Assembly: GCF_006965445.1 (NCBI RefSeq)
Contig: NZ_CP041356.1
Span: 1,116,001 to 1,180,000 of the forward strand
DNA length: 64,000 bases
From: Lactococcus protaetiae
GTDB lineage: Bacteria > Bacillota > Bacilli > Lactobacillales > Streptococcaceae
Reading direction: 5' to 3'
Made by a program: the position numbers and the translations under genes. The notes under the pieces are model-generated. The model did no database searches. It worked only from the letters and a program-made list of their open reading frames with translations, and had not been told where the DNA came from. This document shows, in pieces, positions 18,515-26,571 of this stretch; positions within the stretch are counted from its first letter, which is position 1, and every line of letters begins with the position of its first letter.

Positions 18515-18859
18515 TTAACTGATTAAAGAAATAAGGGCTGTAACTAAAAATCCAACTAGAAAAATCCATGTCCAATACTTATTAGAGATGAAAAATAGAG
18601 TTGGATTTTCAGAAACTTTTATTCTTTCTCCCGTCTCCTCATCAATGAAATATTTTACCTTTTTTGAAACAAATCTTTTTTCGAAAAGATAATTAAAAGC
18701 TGAGGAAAAAATAGCTATCAAAAGACATAAAACTACATTCATCGTTTTGCTGCCTGTTGGAAGTTTTAAAAGCATTGTTGCAATAATCGCTGATAGTAGA
18801 ACTCCTAGAAATAATGAAAGGATTACAAGACTTCCTTTCCCACGCCAAATAAATAACAT
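18515..18859 (-). CDS. Three-helix membrane protein of unknown function
   Basis: The 114-residue protein has hydrophobic segments near residues 10-30, 38-55 and 90-112. A charged cytosolic-type loop between them contains FEKRFVSKKVKYFIDEETGE. SD AGGAG lies before the start at 18859. No family recognised. Confidence 0.55.
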   Translation of the reverse strand: MLFIWRGKGSLVILSLFLGVLLSAIIATMLLKLPTGSKTMNVVLCLLIAIFSSAFNYLFEKRFVSKKVKYFIDEETGERIKVSENPTLFFISNKYWTWIFLVGFLVTALISLIS

Positions 18860-19508
18860 TTCATTTTTCTCCTAATTTTTTTGTTAATATTACAATAGCC
18901 AATTTTCAACTATTGTAATTATATTATAACAAAACTAACCAGATAATAAAAAAATAAAACGAAAAGCAATGATTTGTAAAATCTGTTTGACTTCGTAAGT
19001 CATTTTCTTCTATACTAATTAACAAATTTGTATTTGTAAGATAACATTGTGATATTGAGGTTTGGATATGTAGTATATTGTTTAGTCTTGCCAAAAAGTA
19101 GGTTTTAGCATTCCCTGCTTTTTTTGCTTGGATAAAAAGTGATTTAGTAGGGGGATTTAGTACCATAGGATAAGATACGAAAGAGTATATTGGGGAAAGT
19201 AAAAATCAATCACTTTTTAAACTTAATATGCAGAGGTATATAACTTGAAGGTGAAGTATAAACCATAATATTGCCAATATCTTTTGCTCCCTTTAGTTAT
19301 TGATTTTATCCGAGAATTTATCTAAACGGTAGCAAGTTTATCTGATTACTATTAGCAAAAGGTCTTAGAGATAATAAATAGCAACATTGTGAAAGGTGTT
19401 GCTATTTTTGCTTTGACTTTCAACTCGAAAACATAAAAAGAATATACTAGAATGGGAATAAAAAATTCAGGAACTAATCAAAGAAAATGAAAATAATCTA
19501 TAAAAAAT
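18860..19508. other. AT-rich intergenic stretch without recognisable genes
   Basis: Both strands carry only short frames with poor start contexts. A small hairpin with T run (GTTGCTATTTTTGC region near 19400) may act as a terminator. Nothing else supportable is seen. Confidence 0.4.
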
Positions 19509-19940
19509 ATGGACGAGCTTTTCACGATTTATGAGTACAAAAGAATATCTCGTTATCTTACTTTAAAAGGCAAGGAATTGCTACCAAATCGTCGTTATCG
19601 AATTTTGAAAATGGAAAAATCAGAACAAATTCATATTGCGGTCATATTTTGGGAACGCTTAGTTGCGGTTTTCAATGAAGAGGCAAAAATCTATGGTCCA
19701 GAAGACTATAATAGTCCACTCGGTTTAATCGGGGGAGTTTCCTGTCAAGAAGTTTGTCGTCCTCAGCAATGGGCGGCTTTAGGCGGGGAAACCTTAATTG
19801 GTAGTCATCATGATTCTGAGATTGGTGGGAAAAATGGTGAGGACAAAGGCTATGAGGATTACTGAGGTATTACGTATTTGATTGAGGAAGAACATCAGGG
19901 GAAACATTTGAAGGCGGGGATTATTCTATTTGGAAGTTGA
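19509..19940 (+). pseudogene. Unrecognised gene interrupted by an in-frame TGA
   Basis: An open frame of 118 codons (FTIYEYKRISRYLTLKGKEL ... SPLGLIGGVSCQEVCRPQQW) hits TGA at 19863-19865 and continues in the same frame for 25 sensible codons (GITYLIEEEHQGKHLKAGII). The stop may be a nonsense change of a TGG Trp codon. The family is unknown. It lies in the decayed zone left of the ICE. Confidence 0.45.
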
Positions 19941-20313
19941 ATTTCAAAGTAAAGATTAAAAATATCAGACGAATAGCAATGATGTTATTCGTCTATTTTT
20001 TTGAATATAAAAGTAATTGTAAAAGAAGGGAACTAACTTGGAAATAGAAAAAACAAAAAATCTTGCGGGAATAAGCAAAAAATATGTGAAATTTTGGCGT
20101 TCTACAGGGAATATTATTGAATGATTTGACGAAGAAGCGACATTCACCCGAACTTTCTTCATACATTTTGAGGGCTTCTCATGGAGAGAATATATCTTGA
20201 TAGAAGACTATAAAATCTACTCAAAATACTGCTCCGAAATTCGAAAAAAGGTACTATAAATGGTATAATAGAGAGGTTCTGTTTACTCTCTATTTTGAGA
20301 AAGGTAGAAGTAA

Positions 20314-20517
20314 ATGTTTAATAAAAAATTATTGAGTGGGAAGTATCGTTTCACAGAAAAGTACTTTACTACGAGTGGAGAATGGAAAACGGTATGTTGT
20401 ACCATGAATTCTGCACGTAGATAGGCAAAAGCGGAAGCCCATAGTAAACTTGAAAAAAGTAAGGGAGAAACTTTAAAAAAACACCAAGAAAAATACCAAA
20501 AAGGTGGGAAATGCTGA
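20314..20517 (+). pseudogene. Tyrosine-recombinase N-terminal remnant (scar B)
   Basis: The frame reads LLSGKYRFTEKYFTTSGEWK, then VCCTMNSARR, a TAG stop (20422-20424), and AKAEAHSKLEKSKGETLKKH. This is the arm-type DNA-binding start of Tn916/phage-like integrases, comparable to VSVTLNSKTRQAKNKARIL in the intact integrase at 54449. It is broken by the TAG and lacks the catalytic domain. A good promoter-like TATAAT stands just upstream (about 20270). It is the residue of an older element inserted at the same locus. Confidence 0.65.
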
Positions 20518-20580
20518 TAACTCTTGGGATGTGAAAGAAAATGAAAAAACTTGGGGATATTGATAAACAAAGAACTAAGG

Positions 20581-20636
20581 GAAGTATTAGGAATATTAAG
20601 GAGAAAGTGGGTAACGTATGGCACAGTTTTATTTTC
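20581..20636 (+). repeat. Scar B: tdk-like 5' end
   Basis: After AAGGAGAAAG and a short spacer, ATGGCACAGTTTTATTTTC (20618-20636) repeats the first 19 bp of tdk (55768-55786) with one mismatch. The coding sequence then departs. The same block occurs at scar A (5408-5460). Confidence 0.7.
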
Positions 20637-20691
20637 AATTTGTGAAAAATAAAGAAGTTACTGATAATATAGCTAGTATTTAATTAAAATA

Positions 20692-20721
20692 AATTTTAGT
20701 GGGCAAATAGTGGGCAGAATT
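20692..20721. other. Candidate attL of the ICE
   Basis: AATTTTAGTGGGCAAA followed by TAGTGGGCAGAATT repeats, with three differences, the end of the integrase gene at 55625-55655. Direct repeats at the two outer limits of the conjugative region fit attL/attR. The exact crossover core, perhaps AATTTTAGTGGGCAA, is inferred. Confidence 0.6.
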
Positions 20722-20744
20722 AAAATACAAAAATTAAGATTTAT

Positions 20745-20787
20745 AAAACAAAGAGCCGTTATTAAAATTTAACGACTTTTTGTTTTG
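20745..20787 (+). terminator. Terminator at the ICE left end
   Basis: An AAAACAAA / TTTGTTTT outer stem with an inner CGTTA/TAACG pairing is followed by T-rich sequence. It insulates the toxin module from outside transcription. Confidence 0.6.
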
Positions 20788-20828
20788 TAAATTTGAAGTA
20801 TTAATTGTAAATAAAATGGAGTAAGCAG

Positions 20829-20857
20829 TTGCAAAAACACTCAAAACCTTGTAAAAT
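20829..20857 (+). promoter_or_regulatory. Promoter of the LXG module
   Basis: TTGCAA (20829-20834), a 17-bp spacer and TAAAAT (20852-20857) lie 40 bp before the first gene of the module. Confidence 0.5.
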
Positions 20858-20896
20858 TAATGTAATGATAAAATAACATTAGTAAAGAGGTGAATT

Positions 20897-21172
20897 ATGG
20901 GAGCATCAAGAATTAGCTCTGATGTCATGACAGCACAAAGCGCAATCTCTAAGTTAACAGGAATAGAAGCTGGTGCAATTCAAAATGAAAGCGTCCATTT
21001 TGCAGGAAGTAATATCACTTGCATGAAAGCAGGGCAAGACCTAACAAATCATTTATTAAAAGATGTTGGAGAACTCGTTTCAACCATTCAAAAACAGGCT
21101 GATAAAATTGAGGGGTTGGCTCAAACGATTGAATATCGAGATAGTATGGATGCGACAAGCTGGGGGTTCTAG
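20897..21172 (+). CDS. Type VII secretion targeting helper, TIGR04197/Lap1-like
   Basis: The 91-residue all-helical protein resembles small WXG100-like partners of LXG toxins (DUF3130/TIGR04197 type): a long helix with VMTAQSAISKLTGIEAGAIQ, a turn and a second helix, LVSTIQKQADKIEGLAQTIE, ending near DATSWGF. Such Lap proteins bind the LXG domain and carry it to the T7SSb machine. It is first in a four-gene coupled module. SD AAGAGGTG. Confidence 0.75.
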   Translation: MGASRISSDVMTAQSAISKLTGIEAGAIQNESVHFAGSNITCMKAGQDLTNHLLKDVGELVSTIQKQADKIEGLAQTIEYRDSMDATSWGF

Positions 21173-21173
21173 T

Positions 21174-21533
21174 ATGGCAGGAGATAGAAATGCTGATAAA
21201 CGTGTCATTCTTGAAAGAGAAATAAGACTTAAAGAAAATCAGTTAGATGACCTTTCGCAAGAACAACACACGATTCAAAATCAAATTGAAAAATTTCAAA
21301 ATAATATGAGCCAGTTGTTTAGACAAGAGGAAGAATGCTATTATATGCTTCATCAAGAGGGAGAAAGAATAGATAATCAAACGGTTACGTTACAAGAGGT
21401 AAGTAGGGTAATGCGAGAAATGTCAGACCGTCAATCTGATGAATTAGAGCAAGGCTATCGTATCGCACGTATAAATGCACAGGAAGAAATTGAGCAACTG
21501 CATCGTGAAAGGAACGCTTTAGCATGGGATTAA
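21174..21533 (+). CDS. LXG-associated helical protein, DUF3958/Lap2-like
   Basis: The 119-residue protein is almost entirely charged coiled coil (ILEREIRLKENQLDDLSQEQ ... QIEKFQNNMSQLFRQEEECY). It resembles the DUF3958 second partner of LXG effectors. ATG at 21174 follows the previous stop by 1 bp, and its end overlaps the LXG gene by 10 bp. Inferred role: chaperone or targeting partner of the toxin's N-terminus. Confidence 0.7.
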   Translation: MAGDRNADKRVILEREIRLKENQLDDLSQEQHTIQNQIEKFQNNMSQLFRQEEECYYMLHQEGERIDNQTVTLQEVSRVMREMSDRQSDELEQGYRIARINAQEEIEQLHRERNALAWD

Positions 21534-22873
21534 AATATAATAAAAATGATGGCGAACTATTGTTATCTGCTTTAACTCATAATGTTCAAAGTGCTGATGA
21601 AATTATTAGGAGATTGCAAACAGGAGTAAACTATTTAACATGGTTATTAGACAATCCGTTTTCAGGTCTATCAGGGAAAGCTTATAACGCAGCAAACACA
21701 CTTTTTAAGGGTATTATTCAAACGACACTTGATAAACTAGAGCAAGCCTTAACAGATATAAAAAGTGATAGCACCCTCTATCATTCTGCAATTGGTGCAT
21801 TTAATGCATTCAATGATACAATTTTTGATGAAGATAAAATCCAACAGTTGATTGATATTAAGCGTCAGCAACTTAATTTAGTAGAAAATCAAATCATCTT
21901 TTTCAATGATAATCTAGTGAACAGTTTAGCTAAAGGGGTAGCTGAAAACTTACTTTATGAGGGGAAACAGCTTGAAAGTGTTGCAAGTCATTATCAAGAA
22001 GAAATTGTAAAACTCGAAGCAAAACTACAAATTTTACAAGAGTTTTCATGGAAGACATCCAGTCTTTTTCAAGATAGCTTACAAGTTTTTCAAAATGCGA
22101 TGCAAGGGGCAAAGGCTTTAAATCAAGGAAATTTTGATAAAAACGGTAATTTTAAAATTCCAACAAGTGCAAACATGACTTGGTATAAAGCAATGATAGG
22201 ACAAGAACTTGATTCATCACTTGTGGCAGGCGATAGAGACCCTAATACTCTTCCAGAGAAATATCGGATTGAAATTGAGGATATAAAAAATTCCAACTTG
22301 TCAGAGGTTGAAAAAGCTGATAAGATAACAAATACTTATGAAAAATATTTATATTCGTTAGCAAAATCTGAATTTAATAGTTACAATGAAGTGAAAGAAA
22401 AATATTTAAAAGGAGAAGCTTCAAGAACTGAGCTAGATAAAAAAGAGGCTCTGCTTTCTGAGAAATTACAAAGTTTAAATATTAATATAAAAGAAATTGC
22501 TAGAGAGGTAGGTAATAATGTTGTTGAGGTTTCGGATAAAAAGAATCTAGTCGTGTTTTATGATATGGTACAAACAAAACATCCATTAGATTTAAAAAAT
22601 CGTACCTATGGAAATTTAACATATTCTATTTGGTCTAGGAACTGGAATAATGATTTAAAAATTGATGGGAAAGATAGATCAACAGACTACTTGGGTAATT
22701 ATTTATACGGTTACTATGGAAAAGCGATGGGGTTTAGTAATGATATTTTGTTAAATGGCGCAGGGACTGCTCAAACTTTTAGTAATCTTAGTAAATTTGA
22801 TTTTTCTTTTGGAGATAATGCAGGAGATTCAGAAATTATAAAGCAAGGAATTAAAGATTTTGAAAAAAAATAG
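21524..22873 (+). CDS. LXG polymorphic toxin with a C-terminal toxin-44-like domain
   Basis: Of 449 residues, about 1-210 are helical LXG-type (KYNKNDGELLLSALTHNVQS, NPFSGLSGKAYNAANTLFKG, then IIQTTLDKLEQALTDIKSD). A linker carries charged repeats (210-330). The C-terminus (330-449) reads VFYDMVQTKHPLDLKNRTYG, DRSTDYLGNYLYGYYGKAMG and FSNDILLNGAGTAQTFSNL, which resembles the bacterial toxin 44 (Ntox44) family. LXG proteins are exported by type VIIb secretion to attack neighbours; no secretion-machine genes are in this window. The next gene overlaps and should encode immunity. Toxic activity is inferred. Confidence 0.75.
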   Translation: MGLKYNKNDGELLLSALTHNVQSADEIIRRLQTGVNYLTWLLDNPFSGLSGKAYNAANTLFKGIIQTTLDKLEQALTDIKSDSTLYHSAIGAFNAFNDTIFDEDKIQQLIDIKRQQLNLVENQIIFFNDNLVNSLAKGVAENLLYEGKQLESVASHYQEEIVKLEAKLQILQEFSWKTSSLFQDSLQVFQNAMQGAKALNQGNFDKNGNFKIPTSANMTWYKAMIGQELDSSLVAGDRDPNTLPEKYRIEIEDIKNSNLSEVEKADKITNTYEKYLYSLAKSEFNSYNEVKEKYLKGEASRTELDKKEALLSEKLQSLNINIKEIAREVGNNVVEVSDKKNLVVFYDMVQTKHPLDLKNRTYGNLTYSIWSRNWNNDLKIDGKDRSTDYLGNYLYGYYGKAMGFSNDILLNGAGTAQTFSNLSKFDFSFGDNAGDSEIIKQGIKDFEKK

Positions 22874-23249
22874 AAAAAAAATAATAACGATTTTCTTTAT
22901 AGCTTTGTGTATGATTTTATTAGCAGTTTTTTATAAAAATACTGTGAAAGCTTTCTATTTTCCAAATCAAACAAGAACATATTATCGTAAAATAGCTAAA
23001 GATAATATTGAGGGTACGATAAGAGTAGGTAATAAAAACAATAAACCATTAAAACTAGTGATAAAAGTGTTTGATGAAAAGGGAAAAGAGTTGGCACCAA
23101 CTATTAAACCAGAAAAAAATGGTAATGAATATATTTTCCAAAATCTAAGAGCTGGTATGACTTATAAAATTGTGACTAGAAATCCTAAAAATTCTTTTTT
23201 GACGGTTTGGGGTCTGTATATCGTTGATGATAATGGTGGTGTTTTGTAG
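22860..23249 (+). CDS. Putative immunity protein to the LXG toxin
   Basis: The 129-residue protein starts at a TTG that overlaps the toxin stop codon by 14 bp. One N-terminal membrane helix (IITIFFIALCMILLAVFY) is followed by an extracellular-type beta domain (NNKPLKLVIKVFDEKGKELA, AGMTYKIVTRNP). Position directly behind an LXG toxin, with coupling, is the main evidence. A membrane-anchored, outward-facing immunity protein would be unusual for a cytosolic toxin and fits one acting at the surface. Confidence 0.55.
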   Translation: MKKNRKKIITIFFIALCMILLAVFYKNTVKAFYFPNQTRTYYRKIAKDNIEGTIRVGNKNNKPLKLVIKVFDEKGKELAPTIKPEKNGNEYIFQNLRAGMTYKIVTRNPKNSFLTVWGLYIVDDNGGVL

Positions 23250-23327
23250 TTTAATAAGAAAATATTGAATACTTATTATGAAAAAGTTAAAAAGAATTAA
23301 ATAGATTAGTTAAATTAAACTAAAAAA

Positions 23328-23366
23328 TAAAAGACTTATGAAAATACAAATTTCATAGGTCTTTTT
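23328..23366. terminator. Bidirectional terminator between LXG module and immA
   Basis: AAGACTTATGAAA and TTTCATAGGTCTT flank a 7-nt loop with A and T runs on either side. It serves the convergent transcripts. Confidence 0.85.
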
Positions 23367-23385
23367 ATTTTGTTCAAAAATTGCA

Positions 23386-24300
23386 TTAAATATTGCTTTG
23401 TTGTTTCTTTAAATATTCATTCATCACTAATTGCAATAAAGTATAATTTTTATAATGATACGCATAATCTTGTTCAAAGAGTAATTCCTCAATGGATAGT
23501 TTTTGTAAAAAAATAATACATTCTTGCTGATTTTCGATCACACCTCGACTTGTTTTGACAGGTAAAAACTTGGTAGTAGGTTTAAAATTCTTTTTGTCAA
23601 TTAAGCTCTTGATTTGTCTTGCCGATTTATAATTGCCGTTTATAAACTCTGAAACTAAATCTAATGCTTCTTTGTAACTTAGCCCGATGATGTGATAGAA
23701 ATAATTCAATAACCTATTACGTAGTGCGGTTTTACTTATATTAATTGATGTGCAAATGTTGTTAAATGAATAGTTTCGAGTTAAGAACGTTTCTAATTTA
23801 AGAGTAGGGCAAAATAAAATTGAAGCGATAATATTGGCTTCATCTTCAAAAGGCATCAATTCGGCAGGATAAACACCTGAAAATTTAGATGCGAATATCT
23901 TTTTGTTTGCTTCAATCCCATGAAAGTATAAATGAGAAAGTTCGTGTAGAATGGTAAAAATAATTCGTGATTTTGGTTTGGTTTGATTTATCATAATAAC
24001 ATTTTTACCATTTTGTGGGATAGTAACACCAGACATTTCTCTAACAATATAATCATCAAGGAAAGAAAACTTATAGTTTTTTACAATATCGTTGTATTTT
24101 ATTGGAGCGTGGGGGTCTGTTTCAAAAAATGTAAAAAGAATATTGTAGTTTGCTTCAAAATAAGCAATGACATCTAAAGGAGCTACTTTTGAAACAGGTT
24201 TATTTAGATATTTTGCGATTTCTTCAAGAAGTTCATTAGCTTTGTTAAGGCATTGGCTATAAATGGTGGAACTAACAACCCGATATTCAAAATTATTCAT
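23386..24300 (-). CDS. ImmA/IrrE-type metallopeptidase, ICE switch protein
   Basis: The 304-residue protein contains the zinc-metallopeptidase motif ILHELSHLYFHG (HExxH type, near residues 115-126) and a downstream acid in FEDEANIIAS, the ImmA/IrrE pattern. In ICEBs1 and related elements ImmA cleaves the paired repressor after DNA damage or cell signals. It sits directly after the XRE gene in one minus-strand operon, as expected. A C-terminal helical extension (about 190-304) is of unknown role. Confidence 0.85.
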   Translation of the reverse strand: MNNFEYRVVSSTIYSQCLNKANELLEEIAKYLNKPVSKVAPLDVIAYFEANYNILFTFFETDPHAPIKYNDIVKNYKFSFLDDYIVREMSGVTIPQNGKNVIMINQTKPKSRIIFTILHELSHLYFHGIEANKKIFASKFSGVYPAELMPFEDEANIIASILFCPTLKLETFLTRNYSFNNICTSINISKTALRNRLLNYFYHIIGLSYKEALDLVSEFINGNYKSARQIKSLIDKKNFKPTTKFLPVKTSRGVIENQQECIIFLQKLSIEELLFEQDYAYHYKNYTLLQLVMNEYLKKQQSNI

Positions 24301-24309
24301 AAAAAATTA

Positions 24310-24672
24310 TCATTTTTTCCAGTTAGATTCATCATTTAATAAGTCTTTAGCGACTTTCATCATATTTTTAAGTGCTTTATTAAATTGAATTTGTTCTTCT
24401 TTTGTCATATCTTTTCGTTCCATGCGAAAAGCAGCAACGAGGTCGTTTTCTTCTTCGGTTAGTTCTTCATTATTTTTAGATTCTTTACGTCCTAAGAGGT
24501 AATCGGTACTAACGTTAAAATATTCCGCAATTTCATTTAAACGTCCGATTGAAGGCTTTCTGTTTCTAAGACCTGCTAATGTATTTCTAGGGTATCCAAG
24601 TTCTCTGTCAATTTCATTCATTGATTTACCAGATTTACTTACAAGTTTTTCTATGCGTTCAAAATCAATCAT
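24310..24672 (-). CDS. XRE-family ICE repressor (ImmR-like)
   Basis: The 120-residue protein has an N-terminal helix-turn-helix (GKSMNEIDRELGYPRNTLAG, ... YFNVSTDYLLGR) and a C-terminal dimer region rich in Glu/Lys. It is transcribed divergently from the conjugation genes, with two 17-bp palindromic operators in between, and paired with the ImmA-like protease. This is the standard layout of ICE lysogeny switches. The N-terminus resembles the remnant at 4814-5047. Confidence 0.85.
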   Translation of the reverse strand: MIDFERIEKLVSKSGKSMNEIDRELGYPRNTLAGLRNRKPSIGRLNEIAEYFNVSTDYLLGRKESKNNEELTEEENDLVAAFRMERKDMTKEEQIQFNKALKNMMKVAKDLLNDESNWKK

Positions 24673-24739
24673 TGTCCTCTTCCTTATTCTATATAATTTT
24701 TAGGTGTTAAAAAATAATTTAAAAAAAGAATTTTTATAG

Positions 24740-24791
24740 TTGACAAACGTATCTAAATAAGATACAATAATAATGTATTCAAATAAGATAC
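24740..24791 (+). promoter_or_regulatory. Main ICE promoter with two repressor operators
   Basis: TTGACA (24740-24745), exactly 17 bp, and TACAAT (24763-24768) give a near-consensus promoter. Operator O1, GTATCTAAATAAGATAC (24749-24765), fills the spacer. O2, GTATTCAAATAAGATAC (24775-24791), covers the start of transcription, 26 bp away centre to centre. The XRE protein encoded on the other strand is the likely binder. Confidence 0.8.
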
Positions 24792-24889
24792 AAAAAATAA
24801 GCGGAAGCACGCTTTGGCAACTCCCACTGAAATGTTAAATTAATAACGTAGAACACTATCATTTTAACATTTCTAAAGGAGAAAAGTCA

Positions 24890-24949
24890 ATGACTGCTAA
24901 ATCTTATTTAAAAACTGAAAAACCTGTGGCGAGCCGTCGCCCTAATTAA
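24890..24949 (+). CDS. Leader peptide of the ICE transcript, 19 residues
   Basis: AAAGGAG at ideal spacing precedes ATG 24890. The product is MTAKSYLKTEKPVASRRPN. The ribosome site lies immediately 3' of the first hairpin. The size and place at the head of a structured, terminated leader are typical of translated attenuators. No control signal such as a repeated codon is evident. Confidence 0.5.
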   Translation: MTAKSYLKTEKPVASRRPN

Positions 24950-25250
24950 GCGGTACTGACAATCTTCTAGCATGACCGAGGAAGCCACTCAAAAACCTGG
25001 AGAGGGTTGAATTATCAGAAAGCAAATGTAACATGAACCCATTTGTGATAATTCTGAATGAGACAGGACGATTGCCTCTCGAAGTAGAACTGACAGCATA
25101 ACATGAAATTCAATCTTGAAAATTCAGAATTTCTGAGCTGTTCCACTAGATAGAGCCAGCAACGCCTTTCGTTCATTAACTTTGAAAGGACGTTGGAGAA
25201 AGTTGAAGATACTTTCTCATTTGTAAAGTTTTTTGTGTCCAAAATTTAGA

Positions 25251-25277
25251 GAATTGATAAAGGTCAATTCTTTTTTT
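25251..25277 (+). terminator. Intrinsic terminator of the leader RNA
   Basis: GAATTGA and TCAATTC flank a 6-nt loop, followed by T7. It stands 280 bp before the next gene, so the main transcript must read through it or be restarted downstream. Confidence 0.8.
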
Positions 25278-25404
25278 AATTTAAAATGAGAATAAAATAA
25301 AAACCAATCAAAATCTTGTCTAGGGATAAAGATAACACTTATGAAAAGAGAGATACTTTCTAAAGTGCCTTTATTTTTAGCAAAATGGCGATAGGTTTTT
25401 TTAT

Positions 25405-25475
25405 AGGAAATTAGTTAAATGGAATAACAACAGTCTCCAAAACTGTAATCAGTGGTTCGATTCCACTATTTCCTG
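25405..25475 (+). tRNA. tRNA-Trp (anticodon CCA) inside the ICE
   Basis: The full cloverleaf folds by hand. Acceptor AGGAAAT/ATTTCCT is 7 bp and the D stem GTTA/TAAC encloses a GG-bearing loop. Anticodon stem ACAGT/ACTGT holds loop CTCCAAA. T stem AGTGG/CCACT has TTCGATT. The discriminator is G and the variable loop 4 nt. The 3' CCA is not encoded. All stems are perfect, so it is probably functional. It is unusually AU-rich, unlike a normal chromosomal tRNA-Trp. Confidence 0.9.
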
Positions 25476-25503
25476 TTAAAAAAATAAAACTATCGTTTGT
25501 TTA

Positions 25504-25512
25504 TGTTATAAT
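25504..25512 (+). promoter_or_regulatory. Extended -10 promoter before the 25.56-kb gene
   Basis: TGTTATAAT forms an extended -10 element 45 bp before the next start codon. No good -35 is seen. It could restart transcription after the tRNA. Confidence 0.45.
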
Positions 25513-25556
25513 TAAGATGAATCTAACGGTAACACAACTAACAAGGAGTAATCAAA

Positions 25557-26567
25557 ATGCAATTCAACCCGTTAAATTGGAATAAAAACCAAAAAATCAT
25601 TGGGAGTGTCGCCCTCGCCCTTATCCTTGCAGGGGGAACAGGACTTTCAGTAAGTGCTTATCAACATGGTGAAAAGGTAAAGGCTGAACAAGTCAAAGTA
25701 GAAACTCAAAAAGCTGAAGCTTTAAAAAATGAAAAAGCAAAAAAAGCTGAACAATTGGCTCAATCAGAAGCAAAAAAAGCATTAGAAACGACAGAAAAAA
25801 CACCGAATGAAGCGAACCTTAAACTTTCAGAAACAGCGATATCAAAAGTGAAAGATAAAGGAGTAAAGGCAACTTTTACAAGTCAGCTTGAAGGAATTAA
25901 GACACGCCTTAAATTAGAAGCATCCGCAAAAACAGCAGTTGAAGCCTATAAAAAAGATGCGACAAACGAAAGTAAGTATAAAACAGCTGAACAAGCACTT
26001 GCTAAACTTGTGAGTTCTTATTCTAAAGCGTTGAAAGAAGATTTAACAAAACAGTTAAAAGCTTCTAAGGAACAAGCAGAACAATCAAAACAAGCTAATG
26101 AAGCGAAAAAGCAATCAGAGCAAGAAAAACAATCTACTTTGTCTGATACAAATACCGCTCAAACAGGCACGGCAAGTGCGGGAAACAGCGGTAGTACAAG
26201 TTCTAATAATTATAGTTCTTCAACGAATAATAGCACAAACACAAATCAAGGTAATTCAAGCTCACAAAATTCAAATAATAATGGGTCAAGTAACAATTCC
26301 AATGGCAATAATACAGGTGGTAATGGTTCTTCTAATGGCAATAACAATGGTGGTGGACAAACCACACAACCCTCACAACCAGCACCAGTATATAAGTATG
26401 TAGGCTGGGTTTCAGTTGATGGAGTGCGTAGATATTCTCAAACGTTTAACACCTTAAGGGAAGCAGAAGCTTATGCAGATTCTGTGAAAGATTCACAAGA
26501 GGTTGTTGATTTACTTCTTGCAGGTCATAGTATTAGATACGGTGTTGAACCCGTTCAAGTCAATTAA
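25557..26567 (+). CDS. Membrane-anchored coiled-coil, low-complexity protein
   Basis: The 336-residue protein has a membrane helix at about 14-32 (IIGSVALALILAGGTGLSVS). A Lys/Glu/Ala coiled coil follows (about 35-200), then an 85-residue stretch of almost only Ser, Asn, Gly and Thr, then a compact C-terminal domain (YKYVGWVSVDGVRRYSQTFN, LREAEAYADSV). It is probably held outside the cell, with the linker crossing the wall. It is first in the ICE early region. No family is recognised; a role in surface contact is a guess. Confidence 0.6.
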   Translation: MQFNPLNWNKNQKIIGSVALALILAGGTGLSVSAYQHGEKVKAEQVKVETQKAEALKNEKAKKAEQLAQSEAKKALETTEKTPNEANLKLSETAISKVKDKGVKATFTSQLEGIKTRLKLEASAKTAVEAYKKDATNESKYKTAEQALAKLVSSYSKALKEDLTKQLKASKEQAEQSKQANEAKKQSEQEKQSTLSDTNTAQTGTASAGNSGSTSSNNYSSSTNNSTNTNQGNSSSQNSNNNGSSNNSNGNNTGGNGSSNGNNNGGGQTTQPSQPAPVYKYVGWVSVDGVRRYSQTFNTLREAEAYADSVKDSQEVVDLLLAGHSIRYGVEPVQVN

Positions 26568-26571
26568 TCAC

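Larger units (their letters stand above)
24775..25277 (+). ncRNA. About 500-nt structured leader RNA ending in a terminator
   Basis: Between the main ICE promoter and a T-tailed terminator lie several strong hairpins: 24829-24839/24863-24873 (11 bp), 25009-25017/25046-25054 enclosing CAAATG/CATTTG, a CAACGCCTTTC/GAAAGGACGTTG stem (about 25160-25196), and GAGAAAGT/ACTTTCTC (25196-25220). A 19-residue peptide is encoded near its start. There is no long frame. I do not recognise a named RNA family. It could be an attenuated leader or an independent RNA. Confidence 0.6.

Noticed and set aside
18924-19166. 80-codon minus-strand frame
   Set aside because: Weak start, low-complexity translation and no family pattern; the region reads as intergenic.
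19863-20124. UGA read as Trp with help of the ICE tRNA-Trp
   Set aside because: The anticodon is plain CCA and the interrupted frames lie in decayed DNA outside the ICE; ordinary nonsense mutations are the simpler reading.
20038-20259. Possible coding remnant (WEIEKTKNLAGISKKY, TGA, then FDEEATFTRTFF)
   Set aside because: No start codon in frame and an internal TGA; too little to call a gene, though it may be debris of scar B.
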